DNA of 64,000 nucleotides from the NCBI GenBank assembly GCA_023392615.1, contig JAEVYT010000005.1:62001-126000 (forward strand), in the 5' to 3' direction. The notes beneath the pieces were generated by a model, which made no database searches, was not told the origin of the DNA, and worked only from the letters and a program-made list of their open reading frames with translations. This document shows positions 1-7,886 of this stretch, piece by piece. Positions within the stretch are counted from its first letter, which is position 1, and every line of letters starts with the position of its first letter. This stretch comes from Bacillota bacterium (GTDB taxonomy: Bacteria; Bacillota; Clostridia; Lachnospirales; Lachnospiraceae). The translations under genes were made by a program, and so were the position numbers.

Positions 1-248
1 GGTTCAAACATCTCACCGTCCTTCTGAATCAATTCCAATAAATGAACGGAGGCCTTCTGTGTTCTATCCAAAATCTTCTCAAACACTTCCCTATCACAAG
101 AATTCATCGATTGTTTCAGCGTCAAATTCGCCACCATTGAGCATAATGCAGTACTTACCGCTCCAACCAATGCACTCGCTCCTCCACCACCGGGTATCGG
201 TGCGCCGGAGGATAACGCTTCTATAAATGTTTGAATCGTTCTATCCAT
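1..248 (-). CDS. Cyclodeaminase/cyclohydrolase family protein (partial)
   Basis: Only the first 82 codons lie in the window; the gene runs off the left edge. The N-terminus has the glycine-rich signature SGAPIPGGGGASALVGA (about residues 13-29) followed by an Ala/Leu-rich helix. This is the folate-binding start of the formiminotetrahydrofolate cyclodeaminase family (FTCD_C; FchA in clostridia). Family members are small helical proteins of about 200 residues that convert 5-formimino-THF to 5,10-methenyl-THF or act as methenyl-THF cyclohydrolases in one-carbon metabolism. The exact reaction cannot be told from the fragment. Start is the ATG just after the next gene's end on the same strand. Confidence 0.85.
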   Translation of the reverse strand, partial: MDRTIQTFIEALSSGAPIPGGGGASALVGAVSTALCSMVANLTLKQSMNSCDREVFEKILDRTQKASVHLLELIQKDGEMFE

Positions 249-261
249 ATTTATAACCGCC

Positions 262-615
262 TTAAAATTGATTTATTCCGGAAGGTGCGTTTAAGGCTGC
301 GATAACTAATACTATTGAAAAAATGATGATTACTACTAAAGCAAATGATGCAACAACAATAATGTAGATACCCAGACCTTTGAAAAAGCCTTTGAATTCT
401 CCAAGCATACGATCCAAATTGCTGTTAACCGGAATTGGATTTCTATTCATCTCTCTCGCCTCTTTTGATGCATTCAATAACTTAATCCCTAATAGGATAT
501 ATAACCAACCAACTATAACTCCAATAATTGTAAGACATTCTACAGCACCACCGATAATAAAGAACACACCTACAACTTTTGACCAGGTGGCTAATTGTTT
601 CAAATTCTGATTCAT
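262..615 (-). CDS. Small membrane protein, DUF5362-like
   Basis: A 117-residue membrane protein. Two hydrophobic segments lie close together near residues 15-45, then a polar stretch (about 48-72), then a strong membrane helix at about 80-108. The layout and the ASKEAREM-type linker resemble DUF5362 proteins of Firmicutes, whose function is unknown. A GAGGAG ribosome binding site stands about seven bases before the ATG. It lies 13 bp before the cyclodeaminase gene on the same strand, so the two are probably co-transcribed, but nothing links their functions. The family assignment is by resemblance only. Confidence 0.6.
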   Translation of the reverse strand: MNQNLKQLATWSKVVGVFFIIGGAVECLTIIGVIVGWLYILLGIKLLNASKEAREMNRNPIPVNSNLDRMLGEFKGFFKGLGIYIIVVASFALVVIIIFSIVLVIAALNAPSGINQF

Positions 616-702
616 CTGATCTTCTCCTCACCTATTTTTCTTTAGTACAGTCCTATTATATCAGCTTCCAAGAAATATATCATCTGCATAAATAATAATT
701 CT

Positions 703-945
703 TTATCTTTTATTTATTGCATATTGTGCAATTTCAACATCCTTTTTATGAACATATAAGTAGTATTGATATAAAAACTTATGGTTTAGCCCTATCGCTC
801 CAACTCGCGATTGTCCACTTCCCATCATATTTCGAATTTTATAGTCATACTTAATATTTGCGTCTTTAAGCTTTCCCGTAATTTCATAAAACCTTTGTGC
901 ATCCATCGTAGTAAGAATTTCTTTTCTATTAAAAATTGTTATCAT
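703..945 (-). CDS. Small hypothetical protein
   Basis: An 80-residue soluble protein not firmly recognised. It has an N-terminal phenylalanine/arginine segment, a Gly/Ser-rich basic middle (MGSGQSRVG) and a tyrosine-rich stretch ending YLYVHKKD. Short proteins with a similar conserved YVHKKD end, related to DUF2007-like putative signal-transducing domains, occur in Lachnospiraceae; that link is from memory and weak. A GGGAGAG ribosome binding site precedes the ATG. It is separated from neighbours on both sides by short AT-rich gaps and may be a single-gene unit. Confidence 0.55.
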   Translation of the reverse strand: MITIFNRKEILTTMDAQRFYEITGKLKDANIKYDYKIRNMMGSGQSRVGAIGLNHKFLYQYYLYVHKKDVEIAQYAINKR

Positions 946-1082
946 AACTCTCTCCCATCTCCCTTTTAATGGAAGCGTACCACTTAACCACCTTCTCTGT
1001 AAAGAACAGATTATTTAAAAGTACATTAAAAATCAATTAGAACTCTGATCATCTCTTATCCAATGAATTTACAATGAAAGCA

Positions 1083-1111
1083 TTGCAAAAAATAGAATCG
1101 TGAGATACAAT
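1083..1111 (+). promoter_or_regulatory. Sigma-A-type promoter of the TSCPD-murG unit
   Basis: TTGCAA and TACAAT are separated by 17 bp, about 70 bp before the TSCPD gene and in its direction. Inference from sequence only. Confidence 0.55.
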
Positions 1112-1182
1112 GTACTCGATTATGAGTGCCCCAGATGTTACAACTCTCATAAAATATATGGAACAAAAGGAAAGGATATTAT

Positions 1183-1434
1183 ATGACATATAAACCATCC
1201 GGCGTCTGTAGCCGTGAAATAAAATTTGATATTGATGAAGCTAATGGAATAATTAACAAAGTAGAATTTATCGGAGGTTGTGCGGGTAATGCCATTGGAC
1301 TCTCCAGTTTACTGATTGGGATGAAGGTCGATGAAGCAATCTCCCGCTTAGATGGTATTCCCTGTGGCTTTAAATCCACATCATGCCCGGATCAATTAGC
1401 AAAAGCTTTAAAGGAATGGAGGCAAAACGCATGA
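1183..1434 (+). CDS. TSCPD domain protein (TIGR03905 type)
   Basis: An 83-residue protein with the sequence features of the free-standing TSCPD domain: CSREIKFDID near the start, the GGCAGNAIGL core, and the STSCPDQLAKAL end that gives the domain its name (residues about 65-76). The same domain occurs at the C-terminus of some adenosylcobalamin-dependent ribonucleotide reductases; the stand-alone family has no settled function. Four cysteines are visible and could bind a metal. Its stop codon overlaps the murG start (ATGA), so the two genes are translationally coupled. Confidence 0.8.
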   Translation: MTYKPSGVCSREIKFDIDEANGIINKVEFIGGCAGNAIGLSSLLIGMKVDEAISRLDGIPCGFKSTSCPDQLAKALKEWRQNA

Positions 1435-2498
1435 AACGCATTGTTTTAACCGGAGGCGGAACCGCCGGACATGTGACCCCTTGCATCGCTTTATTACCCG
1501 AACTTAAAAATGAAAACTTTGACATTCAATACATCGGTTCCTATGACGGTATTGAGAAAAAATTGATTGAAGAATATCAGATTCCTTACCACGGCATCTC
1601 TTCCGGTAAGTTACGAAGATATTTTGATCCTAAGAACTTCTCCGATCCCTTTAAGGTTGTTAAGGGATATTTTGAAGCAAGTAAAATATTAAAGAAATTA
1701 AAACCTGATGTTGTATTTTCTAAGGGTGGTTTCGTAACCGTCCCTGTTGTTCTTGCAGCCAAAAAACATAAAATTCCGGTAATTATTCATGAATCAGATA
1801 TGACACCCGGACTTGCCAATAAGCTTGCACTTCCCTCAGCAACAAAGGTATGTGCTAACTTCCCTGAAACCGTGAAGTACCTTCCGGAGAACAAGGCAGT
1901 ACTTACAGGAACCCCAATTCGTAAAGAATTGTTCACCGGAAACCGTATCAAAGGACTTGATTTCTGTGGGTTTTCCGCCAACAAACCGGTAATCTTGATT
2001 ATTGGGGGTAGTACCGGTTCCAGAGCGATTAATGATGCAATTCGCAGCATTCTCCCAGAACTTCTTCTGGATTATCAGGTAATTCATCTATGTGGAAAGG
2101 GTAATCTAGATGAATCGTTAAATCATACCACCGGGTATGTTCAATATGAATACATTAAGAGCGAATTAAGAGATCTGTTTGCTGCAGCCGATATCGCTAT
2201 CTCACGCGCAGGTGCTAATGCAATCTGTGAACTTCTTGCATTAAGAAAACCTAATATTTTAATCCCCCTCCCTGCTGCCTCCAGCCGAGGAGATCAGATT
2301 CTTAATGCGCAGTCCTTTGAAAAACAAGGTTTTTCCTTTGTTTTAAATGAGGAAAATGTAACACCTGCCTCCTTGATGGACTCCATTAAGACAGTTATGG
2401 AGAAAAAGCAGGATTATATCTCAGCTATGAATAAGAGCGAGTTAAATAACGCGATTGACACGATCATAAATCTGATCAAAGAAGCTTCAAACAAATAA
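1431..2498 (+). CDS. murG: UDP-N-acetylglucosamine:MurNAc-pentapeptide-lipid GlcNAc transferase (MurG)
   Basis: MurG moves GlcNAc from UDP-GlcNAc onto lipid I to make lipid II at the inner face of the membrane. The 355-residue protein has the N-terminal GGGTAGHV loop (residues 8-15), the HESDMTPGLAN segment, the second-domain glycine loop GGSTGSRAIND and the donor-binding SRAGANAICELLALRKP motif. Length fits the family. The ATG at this position, with GGAGG nine bases upstream and overlapping the preceding stop, is preferred over earlier in-frame starts. The gene is outside a dcw cell-wall cluster and partnered with a TSCPD gene, so it may be a second murG copy. Confidence 0.93.
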   Translation: MKRIVLTGGGTAGHVTPCIALLPELKNENFDIQYIGSYDGIEKKLIEEYQIPYHGISSGKLRRYFDPKNFSDPFKVVKGYFEASKILKKLKPDVVFSKGGFVTVPVVLAAKKHKIPVIIHESDMTPGLANKLALPSATKVCANFPETVKYLPENKAVLTGTPIRKELFTGNRIKGLDFCGFSANKPVILIIGGSTGSRAINDAIRSILPELLLDYQVIHLCGKGNLDESLNHTTGYVQYEYIKSELRDLFAAADIAISRAGANAICELLALRKPNILIPLPAASSRGDQILNAQSFEKQGFSFVLNEENVTPASLMDSIKTVMEKKQDYISAMNKSELNNAIDTIINLIKEASNK

Positions 2499-2551
2499 TG
2501 ATCGTAAATTAATCGAGAGTATATAACCTGATTACAATATAAAAATTATAT

Positions 2552-2605
2552 AAAAGGGTCATGATAAATAACTTGGTTTATACGTTATTTTGTCATGACC
2601 CTTTT
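2552..2605. terminator. Bidirectional intrinsic terminator
   Basis: An inverted repeat with AAAAGGGTCATGA on the left and TCATGACCCTTTT on the right, extended inward by AAATAAC/GTTATTT, and A/T runs on both sides. It sits between the converging murG and polyferredoxin genes and can end both transcripts. Confidence 0.85.
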
Positions 2606-2643
2606 ATTTGCTCTTATCATTATTAAAATGGGGAATGTTATCT

Positions 2644-4047
2644 TTATTTTGGTGTGACTCGAATCGCAGCTTCTCCCTTTACAGCACAGCATTTCTCGCA
2701 GGAACCACATCCCACGCACAGTTCGGTATGTACCACCGGCCTATTTTGTGCATCGTATTTTATCGCACCCGTTGGGCATTGCTCCATACAGATTAAGCAT
2801 AGTTTATTCTGATCCCATACCAAACATCTGTCTTTGTATAGAACCGCCTTTCCCATATGCACATGTTCAAACTCCACCTTTTTTATCGCACCCGTTGGAC
2901 ACACTTCATGGCAGGAAAAGCATAAGCAGCAACTTGCTTCACGTGCCTTGATATAGGGTGTTCCGTAGAGTTCTATCCCATTCTCAAGGCTCATTGGCTT
3001 CAGTGCCTTATTCGGGCATACCTTCATGCATCTTCCGCAACGATTGCATACCGAGGCAAATGCTTCCTCTGATATGGAACCGGGTGGACGTAAAACCTTT
3101 TTCATTGCATACACTGTCTTTTCCCCCAGTACAACCGCTGCGGCGAATAATCCTGCAGCAGACAGCTTGAGGAATTGTCGCCTTGTATGTAATTGGTTCC
3201 TCTTTTCTTCAGTGGTTAACTTCTTAGAATTAGACTTAGTGCCAGACTCCACTTCCGTTCTATGTTTCTTATAACTGGATGATTTAAATACTACTGCATT
3301 GGTTTTACATGCATGTGTACAGTCTCCACACACAATACAGTTATCTTTGCTTATTCCTGTCTCTAGCGGATCCGCCCCTAATGCGCATACTTTAGAACAT
3401 TTTGAGCAATGAACACAACCTTCCTTAAGTTGATATCTGAATATACGCTTATGACTGAAAACAGATAGTAGCAGCCCTGTCGGGCATAATACCGAGCACC
3501 ATATTCTAGAGAAAAAAATTGTTAGGATAATAACGATTATTAACAACCACGGAATTTCTCCCATCAGACTCTTTACTATCCCATCACTAAAGAGTGCAAA
3601 GGGTGTTAGCATGTAAGCAACATTTATTCCAAAGAGAAATAAAAGAAACAGGAATATCAACCATGCATATCGATATGGCTGCATTCGCTTTATTAGCCTC
3701 ATTCTTATTTTTTCAATTTTTCCAATTCGTAACCTTTCGGTTATAAAGCGACTTACTTTATCAATAATCATTAGAAGTGTTCCAAAAGGACAGAACCAAC
3801 CGCAGAAAACTCTTCCAAGGATGAATGCCGAGGCTATTGTGATAAACGACAACATGATCCATAAAGGGATATGTCCCTGCGACCGTATATAATTAATTAA
3901 CCCCCACGGGTCCAGCCAGGAGAACTTTTTTAGGAGATCCTCATGTCCTTCCAGTGGATAAGATAAGTTTGTAAACAAATACACATAAAAAGCAAGTATT
4001 ACGAGTTGGATTGTGTATCGAACTATAATAATTAACCTTTGCTTCAT
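2644..4047 (-). CDS. Membrane polyferredoxin, NapH-NapG-like fusion with internal twin-arginine motif
   Basis: A 467-residue iron-sulfur membrane protein. Residues 1-190 hold about four membrane helices and two CxxxCP motifs (FCGWFCP, about 81-87; WCSVLCP, about 183-189), as in NapH. Two [4Fe-4S] motifs follow (Cys 211-221 and 237-247). A twin-arginine segment TRRQFLK (288-294) with a hydrophobic stretch to about 312 comes next, then at least four more Cys clusters from residue 334 to the end, as in NapG. The expected role is electron transfer across the membrane to an exported ferredoxin domain. It is the last gene of the blaI-blaR1-DUF362-tatA-tatC operon; the donor and acceptor are unknown. 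Confidence 0.85.
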   Translation of the reverse strand: MKQRLIIIVRYTIQLVILAFYVYLFTNLSYPLEGHEDLLKKFSWLDPWGLINYIRSQGHIPLWIMLSFITIASAFILGRVFCGWFCPFGTLLMIIDKVSRFITERLRIGKIEKIRMRLIKRMQPYRYAWLIFLFLLFLFGINVAYMLTPFALFSDGIVKSLMGEIPWLLIIVIILTIFFSRIWCSVLCPTGLLLSVFSHKRIFRYQLKEGCVHCSKCSKVCALGADPLETGISKDNCIVCGDCTHACKTNAVVFKSSSYKKHRTEVESGTKSNSKKLTTEEKRNQLHTRRQFLKLSAAGLFAAAVVLGEKTVYAMKKVLRPPGSISEEAFASVCNRCGRCMKVCPNKALKPMSLENGIELYGTPYIKAREASCCLCFSCHEVCPTGAIKKVEFEHVHMGKAVLYKDRCLVWDQNKLCLICMEQCPTGAIKYDAQNRPVVHTELCVGCGSCEKCCAVKGEAAIRVTPK

Positions 4048-4064
4048 TACAATATCCTCCCGTC

Positions 4065-4799
4065 TTATTGTGACTGTTTCCGTTTTCTTTTTCTGTCCAC
4101 GAACACAGCTATAAGGATACTTATTTCGTAAAGTAATATCATTGGTAAGGATAATAATATCTGTGATAGAATATCAGGAGGTGTTAGGACAGCGGCAAAG
4201 ATGAGTATAATCAGAATCGCATAGGCTCGTTTTTTTTTCATAAAGCTGGGTTTAATCACCCCAATATAGCTAAGAAAATAGGTTATCAACGGGATTTGAA
4301 ATATCAACCCAAACGGAAGTAAAAAACTTATAACAAAGGACATATATCTGCTCGCTGATATCATTGTAGCAAAACCCTTATTATAATCAATTAAAAATGT
4401 ATGTAACCCAATCCCCAGGACATATAAATAACCTAGCATAATCCCTGAGATAAATAGAACAAGCGACAATGAAAAATATATTATGAACACTTTCATTTCA
4501 TTCTTATAGAGCGCGGGTAATACAAACCAAATGATCTGCCATAAGATAATCGGAGCGGATAGAATGATTCCTCCGATACATGCAAGCTTTAGCTGAATCA
4601 TAAATCCTTCCGCAACTCCGGTAAGTACTACATCTTTTCCAATATGACGAATTGGATTAAAGACAATGGACATCAAGGTTTCATCCAAGTAAAAGTAGCA
4701 TACGAGCGCTCCCATCAAAAAAGCAATCAGAGAGATTATAATGCCCTTTCGCAACTCTTTCAAGTGTTCCATCATTGTCTCATTTTTCATCTTCATCAT
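4065..4799 (-). CDS. tatC: Sec-independent protein translocase TatC
   Basis: TatC is the receptor of the Tat pathway and recognises twin-arginine signal peptides of folded proteins. The 244-residue protein has six predicted membrane helices, the N-terminal HLKELRKGI motif and the long LPFGLIFQIPLITYFL segment typical of the family. The reading frame overlaps the end of tatA by 20 bp. Several ATG codons lie close together; the start could be as late as the MMEHLKEL methionines, eight or nine residues in. It lies directly before the polyferredoxin gene (17 bp). Confidence 0.95.
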   Translation of the reverse strand: MMKMKNETMMEHLKELRKGIIISLIAFLMGALVCYFYLDETLMSIVFNPIRHIGKDVVLTGVAEGFMIQLKLACIGGIILSAPIILWQIIWFVLPALYKNEMKVFIIYFSLSLVLFISGIMLGYLYVLGIGLHTFLIDYNKGFATMISASRYMSFVISFLLPFGLIFQIPLITYFLSYIGVIKPSFMKKKRAYAILIILIFAAVLTPPDILSQILLSLPMILLYEISILIAVFVDRKRKRKQSQ

Positions 4800-4965
4800 T
4801 CAAACTATCCTTAATTGTTTTTTCTGACTTTCTTAAAGCCTCCTTAAATTCACCGATACTTTTCCCTAAGGATTTACCAACCTCGGGAAGCTTCCCCGGT
4901 CCAAAAATCACAAGAGCAACGAGAAGAATCAATACTAACTCCATCACACCAATATTTCCAAACAT
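4780..4965 (-). CDS. tatA: Sec-independent protein translocase TatA
   Basis: A 61-residue TatA/E-type protein: a short N-terminal tail, one membrane helix (about residues 6-21), the hinge FGPGKLPEVGKSLGK and an amphipathic helix, ending in a charged tail. TatA forms the translocation pore with TatC. No TatB is present, as in minimal Gram-positive TatAC systems. It starts 13 bp after the DUF362 gene and overlaps tatC, so all are co-expressed. Confidence 0.95.
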   Translation of the reverse strand: MFGNIGVMELVLILLVALVIFGPGKLPEVGKSLGKSIGEFKEALRKSEKTIKDSLNDEDEK

Positions 4966-4978
4966 AAAACCACCTCTT

Positions 4979-5965
4979 TCACACTTTTTGCACTTTTATC
5001 TTCTTTAGATCAATTTGACCCAAACCAAGACTATATGCGATTGATAAGCATCTTATATCCATGGGATTTAATTCAAACAAATTCGCCGCATAGGAATCAA
5101 CTGCGACAGGGTCCACCCCAAAGATAACCTGATTCCACTCTTTAATTGCACCTGGTCCGATCGGACCATTTTCGGTGATTCCCCTTATTGCATCCATAAT
5201 GATTAAATCCGGTATACGATATGCTGTAAGTTCTGCGATTCCTTGTTCTAAATCGGAACTGTGAAAATGTTCTCTGTCCCATACCAAACCCATCATATTT
5301 TTGAGTCCCATCGTAACCTTTGTTACATTGTGATGCTTTAATATTGGCATATTAATTAAAACATCAGCATCCATAACATCCTTTGAATATAATGTATTCT
5401 TAAGTACGTTACCACCCATATTAACTTCTTTATAAAACTTTTCTTCGTTGATACAATATGCTTTTCCGCCGGCTTTCTTCACTGCATCTTGAATTCCGCT
5501 CTTGGTGAGACAGATTGGACTCATAAAAGGAAAATCGATTACCTTAACTTCTTTTGCACCGGCTTTTAAGCATTCTTTCACAACCGCCGCAACCAATTCC
5601 GGATTTGTTGTTGCCGCTTCTTCCGGACTTCGAATCACACTAAAGTTAGGCTTTATCACTACAATGTTTCCTTTTTTCACTATTTTTCCGATCCCTCCGA
5701 ATGCCTTTAATCCATTTTGAATCAGGCTCTTTGGATCATTCCCTTGGGCAACAACTAATTCACTTACTGTTTTTACCACAGGTTGAGTAGGTCTTGGAGT
5801 CGGAATTCCAGTAGGTGTACTATTCGCTGCACTCGTAGGTGTAATGGCCTGGGTTACTTTGACATCTGATTGGCTAAATACTTTACAGCCGGATAAGCCT
5901 AATGATATAATCCCGGCTCCGGCATATCCGATAAATTGCCTTCTACTAATCTTTTTATCCACCAC
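4979..5965 (-). CDS. DUF362 domain protein with Tat signal and lipobox
   Basis: A 328-residue exported protein. The N-terminus reads SRRQFIGYAGAGI and then a hydrophobic core ending in LSGC at about residue 27, so it looks like a Tat-exported lipoprotein. A Thr/Pro-rich spacer (about 40-65) leads to a DUF362 domain with GNIVVIKPNFS, the INMPILKHHNVTKVTMGLKNMMG core and GVDPVAVDSYAA. DUF362 is often fused to ferredoxin domains, but its activity is not established. The GTG start directly follows the blaR1 stop, with AGGAG seven bases upstream. The neighbouring tatAC and polyferredoxin suggest it works with them outside the membrane. Confidence 0.85.
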   Translation of the reverse strand: MVDKKISRRQFIGYAGAGIISLGLSGCKVFSQSDVKVTQAITPTSAANSTPTGIPTPRPTQPVVKTVSELVVAQGNDPKSLIQNGLKAFGGIGKIVKKGNIVVIKPNFSVIRSPEEAATTNPELVAAVVKECLKAGAKEVKVIDFPFMSPICLTKSGIQDAVKKAGGKAYCINEEKFYKEVNMGGNVLKNTLYSKDVMDADVLINMPILKHHNVTKVTMGLKNMMGLVWDREHFHSSDLEQGIAELTAYRIPDLIIMDAIRGITENGPIGPGAIKEWNQVIFGVDPVAVDSYAANLFELNPMDIRCLSIAYSLGLGQIDLKKIKVQKV

Positions 5966-7288
5966 TCATTCTCCTCTCACAATTTCAATCTTACCTTTAA
6001 TATTATTTCCGGCATCTAGATCAGCGAATTTCACTAACACACAGAATTCTCCCTCCAGACCTTTGTAGACTGTGGACTGGCAGTTAGGATATCCCATAAT
6101 ATAACCTCTTAGGGGCTGATACCGTATATCAGTTCCTTCCTGAATGCTATCCTTCTTAATAAAATCAACGTACATATTCTGCATGTTATTCGAGGTAATA
6201 TCGTATTTGATAACATCTCCTGCCTTTAGAACATAGGGCCCATCAATATAAGCAAGCTGTCCCTTCTTAAGAGATTTTACGTCCACATTTATAATTTGAG
6301 TTGTTTTTGAATTATCTAGTATATTGGACCCGTATACCGTTCCGGAACCAAGTACCAGAATAAAGATAAGGCATAATACGATGAGTGCTGCACTTTTTTT
6401 GGTTGTATCCATGATATGAACCAACCTGGTTCTGATCACTTTCTCTTTACTATAAAAATCAGTGGATAAAGCTGTATGTAAGTTGTTGCCCTTCCTAATC
6501 GCTCCGATTAAGGTCTCTCCGTATCGTTTTCGCTGCTTAAAATCAGTTCTTTTAACTAATAACTCGTCACAGGAGATTTCACATTGAACCTCGATAGACT
6601 TCCCAACATAGTAGATGACGGGATTAAACCAGTGGAGCGCTGTACTTAATAATACGATTGCTTTATACCACAAATCATTTCTTTTCAAATGATACAACTC
6701 GTGCCTCAGAATAAAGTCCAATTCATCATATGATATTTTTACGGATGGCATTAAGATGGTTGGTCTAAAAAATCCTATCATCATCGGACTTGCTACTGTC
6801 GGGCATGTTTTTATAGCTACATTATGCTTTATGCCGATTTCATACCTAAGCTGTGATAAGTGATGTAATAATTCTGAGTCTTCAACATTATTGCTCCATC
6901 TCTTAACGATTTTAAGGAACTGTGCGTGCCTCCATACCTGGAAACCAACTACTCCCACTGCAATCATCGCCCATATGATGATCATAATCAGCATAAAGGA
7001 TATATGAAGTTTGCTGCTTGACTGACTCGGGAGATTGCAAAGTTGTTGATTATATATCTTATAACCTCCTTGTAACTGTTGCGTCTTCGGCATAATGGAA
7101 GCTTTGAAGATGGAGCCGATATATGGGCGAAATGGCATAATCCATCCGATGATAACCATCAGCCATATATAATATAGCCATTTTGCTGAATATCGTTTTC
7201 GAAGATACGGAAGTGCTCCCAAATAGATTAATGATATTACTGACATTACTACGGAACAACTTATCATCGTAGATAAAAATCGGCTCAT
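5966..7288 (-). CDS. BlaR1-type membrane sensor, M56 metallopeptidase
   Basis: A 440-residue BlaR1/MecR1 relative. Membrane helices at about 5-25, 35-55 and 95-118 surround a cytosolic zinc protease domain with HELYH at residues 196-200 and a conserved downstream WFNPVIYYVGKSIE-type segment. The last helix is near 300-320. In the family, signal binding outside activates the protease, which leads to cleavage of the BlaI repressor. The outer domain here is only about 115 residues, with no penicillin-binding SxxK or KTG motifs, so it should not be a beta-lactam sensor. It is one base from blaI and abuts the DUF362 gene. Confidence 0.88.
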   Translation of the reverse strand: MSRFLSTMISCSVVMSVISLIYLGALPYLRKRYSAKWLYYIWLMVIIGWIMPFRPYIGSIFKASIMPKTQQLQGGYKIYNQQLCNLPSQSSSKLHISFMLIMIIIWAMIAVGVVGFQVWRHAQFLKIVKRWSNNVEDSELLHHLSQLRYEIGIKHNVAIKTCPTVASPMMIGFFRPTILMPSVKISYDELDFILRHELYHLKRNDLWYKAIVLLSTALHWFNPVIYYVGKSIEVQCEISCDELLVKRTDFKQRKRYGETLIGAIRKGNNLHTALSTDFYSKEKVIRTRLVHIMDTTKKSAALIVLCLIFILVLGSGTVYGSNILDNSKTTQIINVDVKSLKKGQLAYIDGPYVLKAGDVIKYDITSNNMQNMYVDFIKKDSIQEGTDIRYQPLRGYIMGYPNCQSTVYKGLEGEFCVLVKFADLDAGNNIKGKIEIVRGE

Positions 7289-7289
7289 A

Positions 7290-7667
7290 CTATTCCCTCT
7301 TTTCTTTTAGCCACTTCTCCAACTCATCCAAGTCCTTCTCATTCAGTTTTTTGTCATTATACAAGGTCGCAAATAGACTAAATAATGAATTAGAGTGAAA
7401 CCTCTTTAAAAAATCATTTGATTCAAATTTTAAATAATCCTCTTTTTGAACAAGTGGGAAATAGGTTAGCTCTTTCCCGTTTTTCTCTTTACGTATAAAA
7501 CCCCTTTTTTCTAATCTTGTTAGCAGGGTAATAATTGTTTGTGCCTTCCACTCCTTTTCTTTCCCTAATTGTTCCATCACCGTACCGGTAAAAATAGGCG
7601 GTTCATTTGACCAAACAACTTTCATAATCTCGAATTCTGAATCTGGTAGCTTTTTAAGTTCTTTCAT
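7290..7667 (-). CDS. BlaI/MecI/CopY family repressor
   Basis: A winged-helix repressor of 125 residues: KLPDSEFEIMKVVW at the start, the recognition region WKAQTIITLLTRLEKRGFI at about residues 40-58, and a C-terminal dimerisation half with the length and charge pattern of the family. The start is the ATG before KELKKLPDSE, preceded by GGAG at six bases; an upstream in-frame extension has a Cys-rich sequence unlike the family. It heads the operon with blaR1 and its promoter has two BlaI-like operators, so it should repress its own operon and the Tat genes. Confidence 0.9.
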   Translation of the reverse strand: MKELKKLPDSEFEIMKVVWSNEPPIFTGTVMEQLGKEKEWKAQTIITLLTRLEKRGFIRKEKNGKELTYFPLVQKEDYLKFESNDFLKRFHSNSLFSLFATLYNDKKLNEKDLDELEKWLKEKRE

Positions 7668-7758
7668 ATTAGTCTCCATTCTGCCGGTGCCTGCTAATGG
7701 GCAACAGCACTTATTTACAGTGTGGTCCTCTATATATTTCACCACTACATTCATTTTC

Positions 7759-7805
7759 TACATTTGTGTTATTTATATTTTACAACTGTCTTAAATTAAT
7801 GTCAA
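7759..7805 (-). promoter_or_regulatory. Promoter with two BlaI-type operators
   Basis: On the minus strand TTGACA (7805-7800) and TAAAAT (7782-7777) are 17 bp apart. Two sites match the BlaI/MecI core TACA-N2-TGTA at 9 of 10 positions: 7781-7790 (TACAACTGTC on the plus strand), covering the space next to the -10 box, and 7759-7768 (TACATTTGTG), just after the expected start point. Their centres are 22 bp apart. The consensus is established for BlaI/MecI; its use here is inference. Confidence 0.7.
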
Positions 7806-7886
7806 TACCATTTATTAACATTCTAATATAAAAAATCAAATCATAGTTTTCCTATGGAGTGTAAGAATATCTTGGCACAATTTAAT

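Noticed and set aside
5966..7667. Beta-lactam resistance locus
   Set aside because: The BlaR1-like protein lacks a penicillin-binding domain and no beta-lactamase or PBP gene is in the operon.
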